The translations under genes were made by a program, and so were the position numbers. This document shows, piece after piece, positions 34,326-46,400 of a stretch of 64,000 bases of DNA. The stretch is from Aldrovandia affinis (Eukaryota > Chordata > Actinopteri > Notacanthiformes > Halosauridae), in assembly GCA_029706075.1 (NCBI GenBank), contig JAINUG010000548.1, positions 1-64,000 of the forward strand, read 5' to 3'. Each line of letters opens with the position of its first letter. Within the stretch, counting starts at the first letter, position 1. Under the pieces are notes generated by a model, which saw only the letters and a program-made list of their open reading frames with translations, did not search any database and was not told the DNA's origin.

Positions 34326-35066
34326 ACAGTGTATCACACTCTCACAGACAGTGTATCACACTCACAGTTACACACACACACACACACACACACACACTGA
34401 CAGTGTATCACACTCACAGTTAACACACACACACACACAGTGTATCACACACACACACACACACACACACTGACAGTGTATCACACTCACAGTTAACACA
34501 CACACACTTAACACACACACACTGACATATTGTGTATCATACTCACATAGGACACCTAGGACTATGGCGACAGTCAATAAGAGAGCACACAGGAGCCATG
34601 GACACATTGCAGCCAGTCTTTTGAGAAATGAGCTTTGTCCACTTGTCTCTGTGGTCACAAACATTAGCAGGAATAAAACAGTTAGACTGTCATACAAACA
34701 TACTGTTGAGTGACACTGTCATTATTACACTGTTTATATACACTGCACATCTTATAAGTCGCCCTGGATAAGAGCCTGTCAAATGCTATAAAATGTAAAA
34801 TGTAAATGTAAATGTGCAGAGAGGGTTTCCATCTGTCTTTCAGATATCAGACCCCAGAAAATCCACTTTAACACCCAAACTCTGTCTCACTCTTAAACAA
34901 CAGTAACAGGAGCTCTATAATACACTGTACAGGTGTCCTTACCTGTGTTCTGAGCTCCTGGGCTGTGGTGTGAGGTCTGGCCCACTGTGCTGTACACATC
35001 CTGGTCTGGAGAAACAAGTCCAATGTATATACCCTCTGATGTGTTTGAGACTGTGGATGTATCCAT
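31232..35066 (-). CDS. C-type lectin receptor, copy 2 (all exons present, neck exon carries a stop)
   Basis: Exons in transcript order: 34,943-35,066 (tail, 124 nt), 34,547-34,648 (TM, 102), 32,403-32,525 (neck, 123), 32,125-32,276 (152), 31,808-31,923 (116), 31,232-31,373 (last, TGA at 31,232-31,234). Tail has YIGL and YSTV; lectin domain has PCPEGW, YWIGLSD, GQPDDYKG and NKWADGHCD. Phases join correctly. The neck exon, read in the frame fixed by its neighbours, has TGA at 32,494-32,496 and has lost about two thirds of the heptad region, with a local repeat of TTCAATGAGAT. As the neck exon is phase 1-1, skipping it would leave an open neckless lectin. So: pseudogene or a splice-rescued gene; I cannot tell which. 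Confidence 0.78.
32403..32525 (-). pseudogene. Lectin copy 2, neck exon with in-frame stop
   Basis: 123 nt with intact splice sites. In the spliced frame the tenth codon is TGA; another frame is fully open. Compared with copies 1 and 3 it lost the LNQLQRDYNSL heptad segment and gained a short internal repeat. Confidence 0.75.
32669..33140 (+). pseudogene. Tc1 transposase remnant, unit 2
   Basis: Same insertion as in unit 1 but without the MITE: GGATCTAAAGGATCC is continuous at 33,103-33,117. Reads [20 protein letters not shown] near 33,010-33,070. Confidence 0.85.
33553..34140 (+). repeat. tRNA-like SINE remnant in a segment absent from unit 1
   Basis: GGGGGATGGTGTAGCGG and TGCCTGGTCCGATACAAG resemble A and B boxes, but an insert of about 95 nt (33,645-33,740) separates them here. 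Unit 3 holds the compact version at 45,733-45,870 (GGCGTAGTGGTCTAACGC ... TGGTTCGATACAAG). Confidence 0.5.
34170..34530 (-). repeat. CA-rich minisatellite carrying six decoy splice donors, copy 2
   Basis: Units of (CA)n plus CTGACAGTGTATCACACTCA CAGTTAA. On the minus strand each full unit supplies AACTGTGAGTGTGATA, a good 5' splice-site match. GTGAGT complements lie at 34,183-34,188, 34,230-34,235, 34,269-34,274, 34,360-34,365, 34,412-34,417 and 34,485-34,490, just downstream (in transcription) of the true donor at 34,541-34,546. Confidence 0.8.
34747..34816. mobile_element. Very short retroposon-tail insertion, unit 2 only
   Basis: About 70 bp (CATCTTATAAGTCGCCCTGG ATAAGAG ... AATGTAAATGTAAATG) between duplicated TGCA; units 1 and 3 have the uninterrupted CACTGCAGAGAGGG. 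It matches the 3' tail of the common LINE/SINE tail. Confidence 0.7.
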
Positions 35067-35202
35067 TTTATGGGCTGTCAATGAAGGGTCTCTCTGTTGA
35101 GCGTTTGTCACTGCTGTGTGCCTATTCTGTGGGTGTTACTGCAGTCTAGTTTAACTCAAGCAGGATGCGGTCTTGAGGGGACAGAAAGTTTGTCAGGCCA
35201 TA

Positions 35203-35557
35203 CAGTGGGGTGGAGTCCACCTTCAAGGTCTGAAAAATGTTGTGACACCTTATTTTTCATTTAAATTTCATTCTAATACATGGACACTCCTAATACACAG
35301 TATGAGTTGTTTTGGTCTTGTAACAATTAATACCAGAAATTGACGTAATTAATATAGTCCACTATGTGTTCTCTACTGAAGGTGCTTTAATCTTGAAAAA
35401 GGACATTTCCTTTGCAAAAGTTTTTGCAGCTGTTTGCAATTATGTCAGCAGAGCTTAGTGAAGTAGTTAGAGGTCAAATTGTTCTCCTGAGTAAAAATGT
35501 TATGTGAGCTTTCAATGAACGATGAAAACAAACAGATCTTGGTAGCGGACTCAAACT
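35203..35557. mobile_element. TA-flanked MITE, unit 2 (right end deleted)
   Basis: Left end CAGTGGGGTGGAGTCCACC as in unit 1. The right end stops at GCGGACTCAAACT and joins GTTTACTTATAATC, i.e. the shared unit 2/3 deletion. Confidence 0.75.
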
Positions 35558-35882
35558 GTTTACTTATAATCTTGTTTTGATAAATCTGATCGGTCTACTA
35601 AACTCAAAATATTACATCTAAATTCATAGAGAGCTTCAGATGCAGAGATATCTGTGCATTTTTACATCAAGACATATATTATTAAAGTTAAATGGACAAA
35701 TGGTTCATATTTTATTCATCGTTTAAAAATATTAATTTCATTTGATGAAGCATCATATATTCACTTCATTGCACATCATGCAGGCAGATTGACATGTTTT
35801 CCTATTCATTCTGTAGTGTTCATCCATGTGACTTTTCAAACACACCCACCACATTGGCATCCTAACGTCTAGCAGCTGTAAA

Positions 35883-35976
35883 CCTGGGTCACAAACAAGT
35901 GCAACTCTGGCCCACTGTGCTGCACACATCATGGACAGTGTATATATCCCCTTTGGGTCTGTCAAGGCTGTCAATG
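35883..35976 (-). pseudogene. Relic lectin cytoplasmic exon, unit 2
   Basis: Same degenerate tail-exon sequence as 6,011-6,105 (YTLS; Cys codon for the second tyrosine), so its decay predates the duplication. Confidence 0.5.
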
Positions 35977-37164
35977 CATCCCTCTGTGGAGTTTATAGAA
36001 AGAGTGCTGCTGCTGAAGGTCTGTGTGTTCTGTATGAACAGGAAGCTGAAACAGGAACTTGTTTTTTTAGAAAAGAATGACTCAACATTTTCAGGGGGGC
36101 TGAGATGAAAGGCAGGCGGGCTAAAGCCCCCCTAAATAGGGTCTAAAATCGACACTGATGATTCGCGACAGGATTCTATTGTGATGTCTGACCGGTATTT
36201 TATTATACGGGACGAGCCAAATTTGGCTCAAAAACGGGACGTCCCGGCTAATACGGGACAGTTGGCACCCCTAGTGGGGATCTTCCACGGAGAGTAATCC
36301 TCGTGCGCATCTCGGGGTCACGAGTCACCGCCCGTACAATTGCTTACGTCATTTTAAAATATATATATATAGCCTACATTATAATTTTTTTAAAGGCTGA
36401 ATAAAATTAAATTCGGAGTGGAAGGTTTGACGTGCACACCATTTAATAAGAGATTGTAGAAGGTTATTCGCATTTCAAAGCTTCGAAGGAAAAAATAAAA
36501 ATAATAAAAATCAATCTTTCAAGAAAAGCCGGGAGCCTCTACGCCGAAAGGCCTTAGCGACGGACGCGCGAGGCTGCGGAAACGAACAAACAAAAGCAAA
36601 CCCGCCTCTTTCTGCGCACAGGCAGTGCGTGTCGTGTGCCATTAAAACACGGCTTCCATTTCCCAAAAGCCTGGCTTTCTACAAGGCGCACTTAATTTCC
36701 TGAACGTATATATTCAAATTGGACAGCGTGAGATACTTACTTGAAAAAATATATATATTTCTTTAAGAGAAACATAAAACCGTGAACAACCAGTGATTTT
36801 TCCACAGGTGCTGGCGAAGTCCTGTCCAGCACTGCCCCCCTGTGGCGATAGTGTGTAACTGCACGGTAGCTCCTAAATTCTACATACGGTTGCTCTCGTG
36901 GGGATTAGACGACCGGGGGCTTGTCTCACGAAGCAGGATTGGGAGGTTAGGAAGCTAACTTTGGGCTTAACCCTGGGTTTTCGGTCTCACGACTGTGGCT
37001 CGCTTTTAACCGGGTTGTTTCGCCATGGTAATTTATGATGCAAACCTAACCTGCTCCAGAGTAGGCTAACGGATTTAATCCTATAATAATCCCGCCCCCT
37101 CACCAATCAGCTCTCTGTAAAATGGCCTCACCAATCCTAGAGAATTGCGTCATCGTTTAAAAAA

Positions 37165-39796
37165 AATATCTGAGATACAGATTCTCCGCAGAGGAAATAT
37201 TGAATCTTTGCAAGCTTCTTGTCACATCAAAAACATTTCCAGAGTAGCCTTTTTTCACTTGAGGAATATTGCCAAAATTAGTGGCTTCCTGTCTTTAATA
37301 GATGCAGAAAAATTGGTACATGCCTTTGTTACATCTAGATTAGATTATTGCAATGCATTACTGTCTGGCTGTTCCAATGCCTCACTCAGGAGCCTACAAC
37401 TCGTACAGAATGCTGCTGCAAGGATCCTGACTATTACAAGATGTGCATTAATACATGTCACACATGGTAGGAACAATCATAGTTAGCGGAAGACCTCCTG
37501 CATTGTTCCGGTGCCCAAGAAAGGACGTCCCGGTGCCCTCAATGACTACAGGCCAGTGGCACTGACGTCACATGTCATGAAGGTATTTGAGAGGCTGGTT
37601 CTGCGGAACCTTAGACCCATGGTGAGTGAATCCCTGGACCCCCTGCAGTTCGCGTACCAGGCCAAAATCGGCGTGGACGATGCCATCATCTACCTGCTGC
37701 ACAGGGTTTATTCACACCTGGAGAAGCCGGGCTGCACAGTGAGAGTCATGTTTTTTGACTTCTCCAGTGCTTTTAACACCATCCGGCCCCTTCGGCTTGC
37801 AGATAAGCTCTCAGCCATGCAGGTAGACCAAGACCTGGTGGCCTGGATCACAGACTACCTTACGGGTAGGCCTCAATGACTTTAGCCGGACATGTCACCT
37901 CCAGGATGACTCCACCATCGTGGGCTGCATCAGCGAGGATGATGAGGAGGAGTACAGAGGCGTGGTTAGGAGCTTCGTCAGTTGGGCCGAGGAGAACCAC
38001 CTCCAGCTCAACACTGGCAAGACCAAGGAGCTGGTAGTGGACTTCCGACAGAGCAAGAAGCCCCCGAGGGGCCCCCAACCCCATTACCATCAAGGGGAGG
38101 AAGTTGAGATGGCAAGCTCATACAAGTTCCTGGGAGTGCACCTGAACAAGAGGCTGGACTGGACAGACAACACAGAGGCCCTCTATAAGAAAGGACAGAG
38201 CAGACTGTACTTCCTTAGGAGGCTCAGGTCCTTCGATGTGTGCAACAGGCTGCTGAGGATGTTCTACCAGTCCGTGGTAGCCAGCGCACTGTTCTTTGCC
38301 GTGGCCTGCTGGGGTAGCAGTGCCAAGGCTGGGGAGACCGACAAACTTAACAAGCTGGTGAGGAAGGCTAGCTCTGTTGTTGGCCAAAAACTGGACAGCC
38401 TGGAGGCAGTGGTGGAGAGGAGGATGAGAGACAAACTGTTGACCATCCTGAATAACCCCTCCCACCCCCTCTATGATGAGCTGAGACAGATGGAGAGCAC
38501 CTTCAGCCACAGGCTCATCCAATTCACCTGCAGAACGGAGCGGTTCAAGCGCTCCTTTCTACCAGCAGCCATCAAACAGTATAACTATGAACATTGAACA
38601 CTGAGCACTGTCACACTCTACTGCTGTACCTACCCTACATTCTGTGTACATTCCTTGTACATCTCACTGCTGCCCCGACTGCTACTGTTTTTCACATCTC
38701 ATACTTGTTTTTCTTTTGTTTTTCTTAGACAGCACATACCAGTGTACTGAAGTACTATCTGGTGGATTTGCACTACCTCCAGTATATTTGTATTCTTTTT
38801 ATTTTTATTTCTTAAATTATTGTATTTAGGTTTTTACTCTGGTTTTTAAATATATTTATTATCCAGTATGTTGTTATGTCCTGTATGTCTTGTGTGTTCT
38901 TTCACTCCTGTACCATTGTTGCTGTGACAAACCAAATTTCCCCCCCCGGGATTAATAAAGTCTATTCTATTCTATTCTATTCTAGCGCACGAGATCAGTG
39001 CAGGAATACAGCAATAGACATCATTGCAGGCATCTGCGCACCATACCTGTAACACCGGGAAGGAAACAAAGAAGTATGAGCACATTAGTCCTGTGTTAGC
39101 GTCACTTCACTGGCTTCCTATAAACTATCGTGTAGACTATAAGGTACTCCTCTAAATTTATAAGGTTTTGCATGGACTTGCACCTTCTTACTTGACTGAT
39201 TTACTTCATCCCTACAATCCCCCACGTTCGCTTCGTTCACAAAATGCAGGCAACTTGGTAGTCCCTAGAATATAAAAAAATACAGCAGGTGGCAGAGCTT
39301 TCTCCTATAGAGTTCCTTTACTGTGGAACGGTCTACCTGTCTCTGTGAAGGAGTCAGACACAGTCTCAATTTTCAAGTCTAGGTTAAAAACAAATCTCTT
39401 TAGTCTCTCTTATAGTCATTAGGTGCAGATGTGGAGGGGGCGTAGCAATAGAGCCTTCTGGTGCAATGAGCTATCCTTACTGTCACCAATCATAAGTGAT
39501 GATCCGCCCCTATCAGGACTGCTGATGATGTGGTGGGATGGTCTCTGAGTGCCCTCATGGCTGCGTGCTCCCTGTGCCACTCACCTAATTAGTTATGCTG
39601 CCCTAGATTACTTCTGCTGGTGCAAAAGTGTTGTTATCGCTCTACTCTCTCCCCTGATCCGGTGTGATATTTATCATAGTCATAATTGCACCTTTCCTCT
39701 TTTCTCCCCGGCTTCGTGGCACCTGCCCTGTGGAGGGTTGTGTGACAACCTGTTTGTAAATGGCGCTATACAAAAATAAAGATTGATTGATTGATT
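37165..39796 (+). mobile_element. L2 LINE 3' end, unit 2, split by nested retroelements
   Basis: L2 sequence at 37,165-37,433 and 39,067-39,796. Between them sit pieces of a second repeat (ACAAGATGTGCATTAATACA at 37,434; ATCAGTGCAGGAATACAGCA at 38,991), itself split by a third element. The 3' UTR has lost about 450 bp relative to unit 1 near 39,729. Ends in the ATTG tail. Confidence 0.8.
37485..38984 (+). mobile_element. CR1/Rex1-like LINE, 5'-truncated, nested in unit 2
   Basis: RT segments: VPVPKKGRPGALNDYRPVAL (37,511 on), FFDFSSAFNTIRPLRLADKL, WITDYLTGRPQ; then after an internal deletion that removes the FADD core, LQLNTGKTKELVVDFRQS, SYKFLGVHLNKRLDW, RLYFLRRLRSFDVCNRLLRM and the C-terminal FLPAAIKQYN, stop at 38,597. 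The 3' tail is AATAAAGTCTATTCTATTCT with further ATTCT repeats. Clade by motif memory only. Confidence 0.75.
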
Positions 39797-40575
39797 CTAG
39801 AGACGCATGTCACAAATGCTGCTCGTCGAAGCCATGCGATCACTGTGCAGCAGTATGTATGTATTGCCCTAGGTTTTCTAGCCACCGGTACATATACATA
39901 TTCTGTTAGTGATGCGAGAACCTGAGCAAACTTGCACAGTTTATAGTTTTATATAGTATATATAATGTACTATATACAGTACCAGTCAAAAAATCTGATT
40001 TTATCATACCACACATCTGATGTTGCAACCAGCTGGAGGAGGTCCCGTTCTCCAGCTGAGTGTTTTTGCGTCTAATTTTTGTTTGTGTTTGTTTTTTGTT
40101 TGCTGCCTTCTGAGAATTAGCTACACTGCATAAAAATATGACCTAGGCTATTTGTTGTAGTAATCTACCTACACGAGCCTACTCGCACACTTGTTTAAAT
40201 GTAAGTCGCTTTGGATAAAAGCGTCTGCTAAATGATTGTATTGTATTGTATTGAGGTTCACAAAGGCTTGGTATCTTGTGAACGGGCATTGGTAGACATT
40301 GGATTGATCTTACCATGTATAGCCTACTAATTTAATTTAATTTTAATTTGGTGTTGTTTTTAGCATTGCAGCTTTAATAAAACGTGATTTCTATTTTATT
40401 TGTGTTTACTGTGTTTGGTTATTTTTTTATTTCTATGAGTGATGTTATTTTTTTAAATTAACTAATGGCCAAATTATCTTAACATTTGACAACATAATGA
40501 CAGAAATACATAATGTAACATGTCAGAGTTTTAAATAATTTATTTAGACGGCCAATGCGGTATCTACGTTTTTAG

Positions 40576-40866
40576 ATCTGTGGTAAACTGGCCGTACACG
40601 GACCGTTTCCACATGTCGGGTCCTTAAATTGTTCTGCTCCGGACTGTAATGGTGAAGCACAAACAGCCGGTTTCCTGTCAAAGGAGCGAGGTCTTGATCG
40701 CAAGGGGGGGTCGCATGTGTTTGCGTATCATTGGGATGTAAGCGGCATTTTTGAACGGTACAGAGATTCACCTTTTAACTGCAGTGTCTCCTTCTCACAA
40801 GACTTAACAGAGACGGTGAACGCTGTGGATGCAGGATCGAGTATAATTCAGGCCGTAGTACTTTAA
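40576..40866 (+). other. Conserved 96-codon open frame, unit 2
   Basis: Same frame length and stop as 12,476-12,766; differs at a few codons (for example VSFSQDL for VFFSQDL). Function unknown. Confidence 0.3.
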
Positions 40867-42167
40867 AGCCTTTTCAGGCTAATCTCTTTACAATATTTAG
40901 ACACATAGAAAACACTGAACGGGAAACCAGGGGTGAGTATAATTTCATCTTTGACTTTTATGCAATGCAGTGTTCGACAACGTAGCAAACTACCAATGTA
41001 ACATTACGAGATTCCCAATTCCAGCGAACATATCCAGCGGCGTTAGGTCTGTGATTATGCACTGAGGTTTCTTACAGGCAATCTTAAATCGCTAGCCAGC
41101 TACCTAGTACGAATTAAAATGAAGTCTTTGTTGTATAACCATATATTTGTTGTATTACTTTAGCCCATCGAGTAGCTAGTTTCCAAGCGATTTATACACC
41201 AACATATAGATGCATAGTAATGTGCCTTTAATGCACGTACAGCTTTGCGGTGTGGCCAGATATTGAACATGGCTAGGGAACGTTTTTTTCTCCAATTCCT
41301 GGCTTTGACTGCCGACATTTTCCAGGACGGACGTTGTTCACAACAAAAATAAAACGTTCTAACCTAGATAAGGGACCAATTATTTTGGAGCAGTTTATGT
41401 GCAATTGTGAAAGTAGTGTTTGCTCGCTAGCCAGTGTTCCGCACGGGGACGGGGAGGATAATCGCCAGCTGCCTGACTGCCTCGTTTTAAACCAACTTTG
41501 CACCGGGAGAGAGGGGTCTTTTGTTTTGTAGATTAGGAAAGCATAGTAGTCTGTTTTTATTTTACTTTGTTTCAAGCATCAATGTAAGTATGTATTTTTA
41601 TGATTAAATCGTAAATAAATAATATTAATACACATTTGTTAAATAATACAACTTTGTCAAACTTGTGGACGGTTTGGCCTGGTGGATTTGTGTGTGTTGT
41701 GTCCAGTGTGTGTTCTGTAAGGTGATCAGTTAGCTCTGTGTGCGAAGATTAACTGCATGCTATCTAGCTAGAGGTTTCATTATGCAATCGATTCATTTAT
41801 CAACCATTTTATAACTACAGCTAACATTTTCTATTTGTACATTAGTTAAGAATGGCAAGAAAGCTAGCAAACTAAGTAGTCTACTGTTCGGCGCATACTA
41901 CACTACAGCAGCAAGCAAGCTAGCTCAGTTTACTGGCAAACCAATGATTTAGTTGGATAAATTAGACTGTCTGCAGACTTACGTCTAGCTAACTATCATT
42001 ATATTACGGTTTACAGGGTTAACGGGACGCCAATAGCAAAACCCAAAATGGGTTAATAATACAGCAACACAAACTGCATGTATTATTTTAGCTAGCTAAC
42101 CTTTGCTTAACTAGCTTGCTAGCAGTCTCGGCTGGGACTGGGGCCTGAATCCATGTACTCCCTAGCT

Positions 42168-43671
42168 CAGGGCTGCCCATCCTTTTTAGACATTAGATCT
42201 ACCTTTTCATTTGCCAATCTGAGGAGATCTACCAGTCCCAGTTTAGAGCCCTGAAATGACAAACAAAACGGAAATTCATCTCCCAGAGTGTGGGCCTATC
42301 ACTATAATACCCAGTTGCACACATCAAATAAAAGCTACTCTTGTACTACAGTGTACTAATACAATGTTTTCCATTATGTAAAAGGATAAATAAATAAATT
42401 TCCTACCTTAGTGTGACCTTTGGCACTGGGAGGAGGCAGCTAGTTTCTCATAGTCAGGGCAGTAGCAGCTGGTTGCAAGTCTCAGGCAGGCTACTAGGTG
42501 GTCATCTGTCCTGGTAGATCTGTACTTGGACTTTATGATCTTCATGTGAGAGAATGCAGACTCACATAGGTAGGTTGACCCAAAAAGGGCTGACATTATG
42601 TTGGGATACTTCTCCTCCAACAGTAGCTCCTAGAACTCACCCTTCATCTCAGTGGTTGCCCTGGATTTCATCTGAATGTCATTTTGAAGGGTGAGAATTT
42701 CATTCTCCACTGCAGTTGTGTCCAGGTGAAAGAATGATCCCACTTTGGAGGCAATGTCATCAACATGTATATCTGTGCCAAACGGAAAACGCATATATGT
42801 GGCGACAGGCTCTAGTGACGCAAAGTCAATATAGCATCTGTCAAACTCTGATGAGATGCTCTGAACTTGCTCAATGTGACGTGCACTGTCAAGCTTCACT
42901 GTGTCTTTGCCCTGACGCTCAAGTTCTGAATGCATGTTTTGAAAGTAGCGCAGGTCCTGGCGCTGCAGCTTAGTTGAGAGCACTTGTAGCTTGCGGTTAA
43001 AAGTGTTCACAGAGCTGATCATGTCTATTACATTTTAGTTTTTTCCTTGCAGCTCTACATTCAGTTCATTCAGCATGTCAGTAAGGTCAGTAAGGAGCGC
43101 TAAATCCAGGAGCCACTGCTCGTCTTCTAGCTGTGCATATTCTGCATGTTTAAAGAGCTTGACAAACTCTTTGATTTCAGGCAATAGCTTCCTAAATCTT
43201 GCCAAAAATGTACCTTTGCTCAGCCGCCGCACATCAGTGTGTAGCAGCAGGTCTGTGTGTTCTGCGTCAGTCTCCTCCATGTGAGAGCGGAACACAAGTC
43301 TGTGTTCTGTGTCAGTCTCCTCCATGTGAGAGCGGAACAGCCTCCTTTGTAGACTTTTTGCCCGAATCGAACACACAATCTTCACTGCAACATCCATCAC
43401 CTCACGTTTAAAATCTTACCGCACAAAGCTTGTTGGTGAATGATGCAATGATAATGAATACATTCGGGAAAAGAGTCACTTTGTTTGCACAATCCAATGA
43501 ACCCACTAATATGGCCTACCATAGCGGGTGCCCCATCAGTGGCAATGGAGACAAGCTTACAAATGGGCATTTTGATCTTGTTAGCGAACTCCATGAAAGA
43601 TTGAAAAATATCTTCGCCCCGTTTATGTCCTTTCAGTGGCAAAATGGTGAGTAGTTCCTCTTTTGCACTTA
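42168..43671 (-). pseudogene. BED-type hAT transposase, unit 2 (N-terminus lost at unit junction)
   Basis: Same gene as at 14,090. Retains KLVSIATDGAPAMVGHISGF, RRLSKGTFLARFRKLLPEIK and the hATC end (AFSHMKIIKSKYR). Shares with unit 1 both the stop after ELQGKN and the TAG after MKGEF. Truncated at about 43,671 where unit 2 ends. Confidence 0.82.
43250..43340. repeat. Two-copy minisatellite inside the hAT frame, unit 2
   Basis: A 45-47 bp unit (TCTGCGTCAGTCTCCTCCAT GTGAGAGCGGAACACAAG) present twice; unit 1 has one. The extra unit is 45 nt, so the frame survives (HMEETDTEHRLVFRSHMEET). Confidence 0.85.
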
Positions 43672-43795
43672 CTTGGAGACGTGATGCCAATTAACTTCAC
43701 AATTCTTTAATAAATACCAAGATGCAACTCATGTTAACGTTACTGTTTGCTTACTATCAATCAACTCCGCTTCTCTCCCCCCATAAAATAATTTT
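43672..43795. other. Junction between units 2 and 3
   Basis: 124 bp with no match elsewhere that I can see, joining the interrupted hAT gene (43,671) to the middle of the last lectin intron (43,796 corresponds to about position 23). This loses the last lectin exon of copy 3. Confidence 0.7.
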
Positions 43796-44782
43796 TTATA
43801 CAGAATTTCTCTTCTGTCTGTATATTGATCCCCTGTAATGTGTCTGTAAGATTTCTTACGCTTTATCTTCCTGAAGAGGGGTTCCATCCACCCAGAGCCA
43901 GGTCCCCTCTGTTTCTGAGTCACTCAGTCCAATCCAGTAAACACCTTCTCTTGTGTGTTTGGAGATGAAGTCCTGAACAAAGAAACAGAATTACTCACCA
44001 CTCACTCTGCTGACAGAGACAACAACATTAAACACACATCAGATTTTAAGAGCCGGCAAGTTATCGGAAACATAATTAGCTTACAAAGCCTACTTATCAA
44101 TCTATATTTTTAATTTTCTATCCACCACTGACTCACTTTCTCATCCATTCATTCACAGTGTCTTACCTGTTCCTCTTCACTCTCTATAATCACCAGGTCA
44201 GCTCCCTGTTCAAGGCAGGCACTGCGACTGGCATTCCAGCTCTTCCTCTCAATAGAGAAGTAGTAACACGTGGAGTTTCTCTGCTCCCAGCCCTCTGGAC
44301 AGGGTCTACACACTCTCTCTGTACATAAACAACAGGCAACAGTTTTCTATCAATGACTTATAAACACCAAACAGTATACTTTGAACTAAGAGTTAAGAAA
44401 AACAAGTAAAAGTGCTCTTTGACAGACAGAGTGGCACCACTCACTCTGTGATCTGAGGGGACAGTACTGATCCAGAAAGGGGAATTTCGCTACCAGTGTA
44501 TCAACGTCTCTCTGCAGCTGGGTGTTCTGTGTAATCAGACTGTTGTAGTCTCTCTGTAGCTGGTTCAGGGTGCTGCTATTGGCTCTGGGTTCCTCCACAC
44601 ATCTCATTGAACAGTTTGGAGATGCTCTCATATCTAATACACAAGGGGAAAAGGCACAATTTAGTTAATCTATGAAAAAATCTTCTTAAAATCATATTAT
44701 GTTAACTACAAACATCATTTGTTAAAATTGTTGTTGTTTGTTTTTTCCTAAGGCATAGAATTTAGTTTTAGAGGACCATGAA

Positions 44783-45250
44783 TTGTTAGATAACACCCAG
44801 TTCCAATCAGAGTTCCAATGCCAATCTCCGATTAGAACCGGGTGTTGTGGTCAGATGAAACCAAAAGTTTGCCCTTTGGCCACACACACCAGCAGTGGGT
44901 TTTTGTGTCAGAAGAAGGACGCGTATGTTGAAAAGCTCTGTACCTATGGTGAAATATGGTGGTGGATCTTTGATGTTATGGGTTTTTTTGCATCTTGGCT
45001 CTTTTTAAGGTCAATAGAAGCATGAAATCCAGTAAGTACAAAGACATTTTGGGTAAAAACCTAGTTCCCCCTTGCCAGGAAGGTGAAACTGCCACAAATC
45101 GTTAAATGACCACAAAATGACTGTTTTGCAACGGCCATCTCAGTCTCCAGACCTGAACACAATTGAAAACGTGAGGTTTGAACTGAAAAGGGCAGTACAC
45201 AAACACAGACCGAAGGATCTAAAGGATTCTTGGAAAGGGGAGGGACTACC
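44783..45250 (+). pseudogene. Tc1 transposase remnant, unit 3
   Basis: Same insertion and same central deletion as units 1 and 2. [20 protein letters not shown] present near 45,130-45,190. Confidence 0.85.
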
Positions 45251-46174
45251 TGCCGGTACCAGCCATGGCACCCCCGATGGGCACTCTCGGTACTGCACCC
45301 ATTTAAAGGATCCCTCATTTACTCAAGTCTTTCTATTATTTTTACAGTTACCTGTATATACATACATACAAAATACATACAGTATATATAATTAAAGAAA
45401 ATATCTCATGTTGCCAATGACACTGTCTTGAATTGTCAAAACAGAGAGCTTCATACTCATTCATTGAACTCTTAATCAAGCTTTTTAAATTTTTTTCTTC
45501 TACAAAGAATTTTTGTTCATGTTGTTAGTGCAGATCATCTTTACTTTCTAAGGTTGTATTCTTTCTTCAGCTTCCTAACATTTACAAGCCATACATCTCA
45601 TTCAGTTGCACACACAAAAAGGCTTCTAACATCTAACTTTTACTTCTAAAAAATCTAATTAAAATATAAGGCATAAGTCAATGGAGAAATTGCCCAGAAA
45701 AAGGCCCAAAAACACAAATAAAAAAATGAGGGGGTGGGGGATGGCGTAGTGGTCTAACGCACCAGTATTTTGCCTGGTTCGATACAAGTGTGAGCTGCCT
45801 ATCACGGACGCGGTTTGAAACCCCATCTGTGCCAGACCAGACCTGACCCTGGTGTAACAATAGTGCAAGTGGTGTGGAAATAGATTCCTCCTGCACTACT
45901 CTTTACACATTTCATTTCACAGAGCTTGCTGCAGGTGAGATGTGCGTACACTGAAGTCATATTTAAGCACTAAAAATATCAACTTGAAGAGAGACTGGAT
46001 ACTGGAAAGTAAGTGGAGAGTAGATTCCAGTTAGTCTTGCTTCACGGCTTGCATTCCTTTAAAATTCACCACAAATAGACTTTTGCTTTTACTTTAAAAT
46101 GACAGTGCATCACCATAACTTTACACGCATTGATACTGACACCATATCATACATTAAACACATATAATAACAGT

Positions 46175-46177
46175 GTA

Positions 46178-46241
<64 letters not shown>

Positions 46242-46290
46242 ACAGTGTATCACACTCACAGTTAACACACACACACACACTGACAGTGTA

Positions 46291-46326
<36 letters not shown>

Positions 46327-46400
46327 ACAGTGTATCACACTCAACTCACAGTTAACACACACACACACACACACACACACTTAACACACACACACTGACA
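46175..46400 (-). repeat. CA-rich minisatellite with two decoy donors, copy 3
   Basis: A long (CA)n tract plus units with GTGAGT complements at 46,254-46,259 and 46,344-46,349; the true donor is at 46,414-46,419. Confidence 0.75.

Noticed and set aside
46130..46327. Open frame of His-Thr repeats
   Set aside because: Pure translation of a (CA)n microsatellite.
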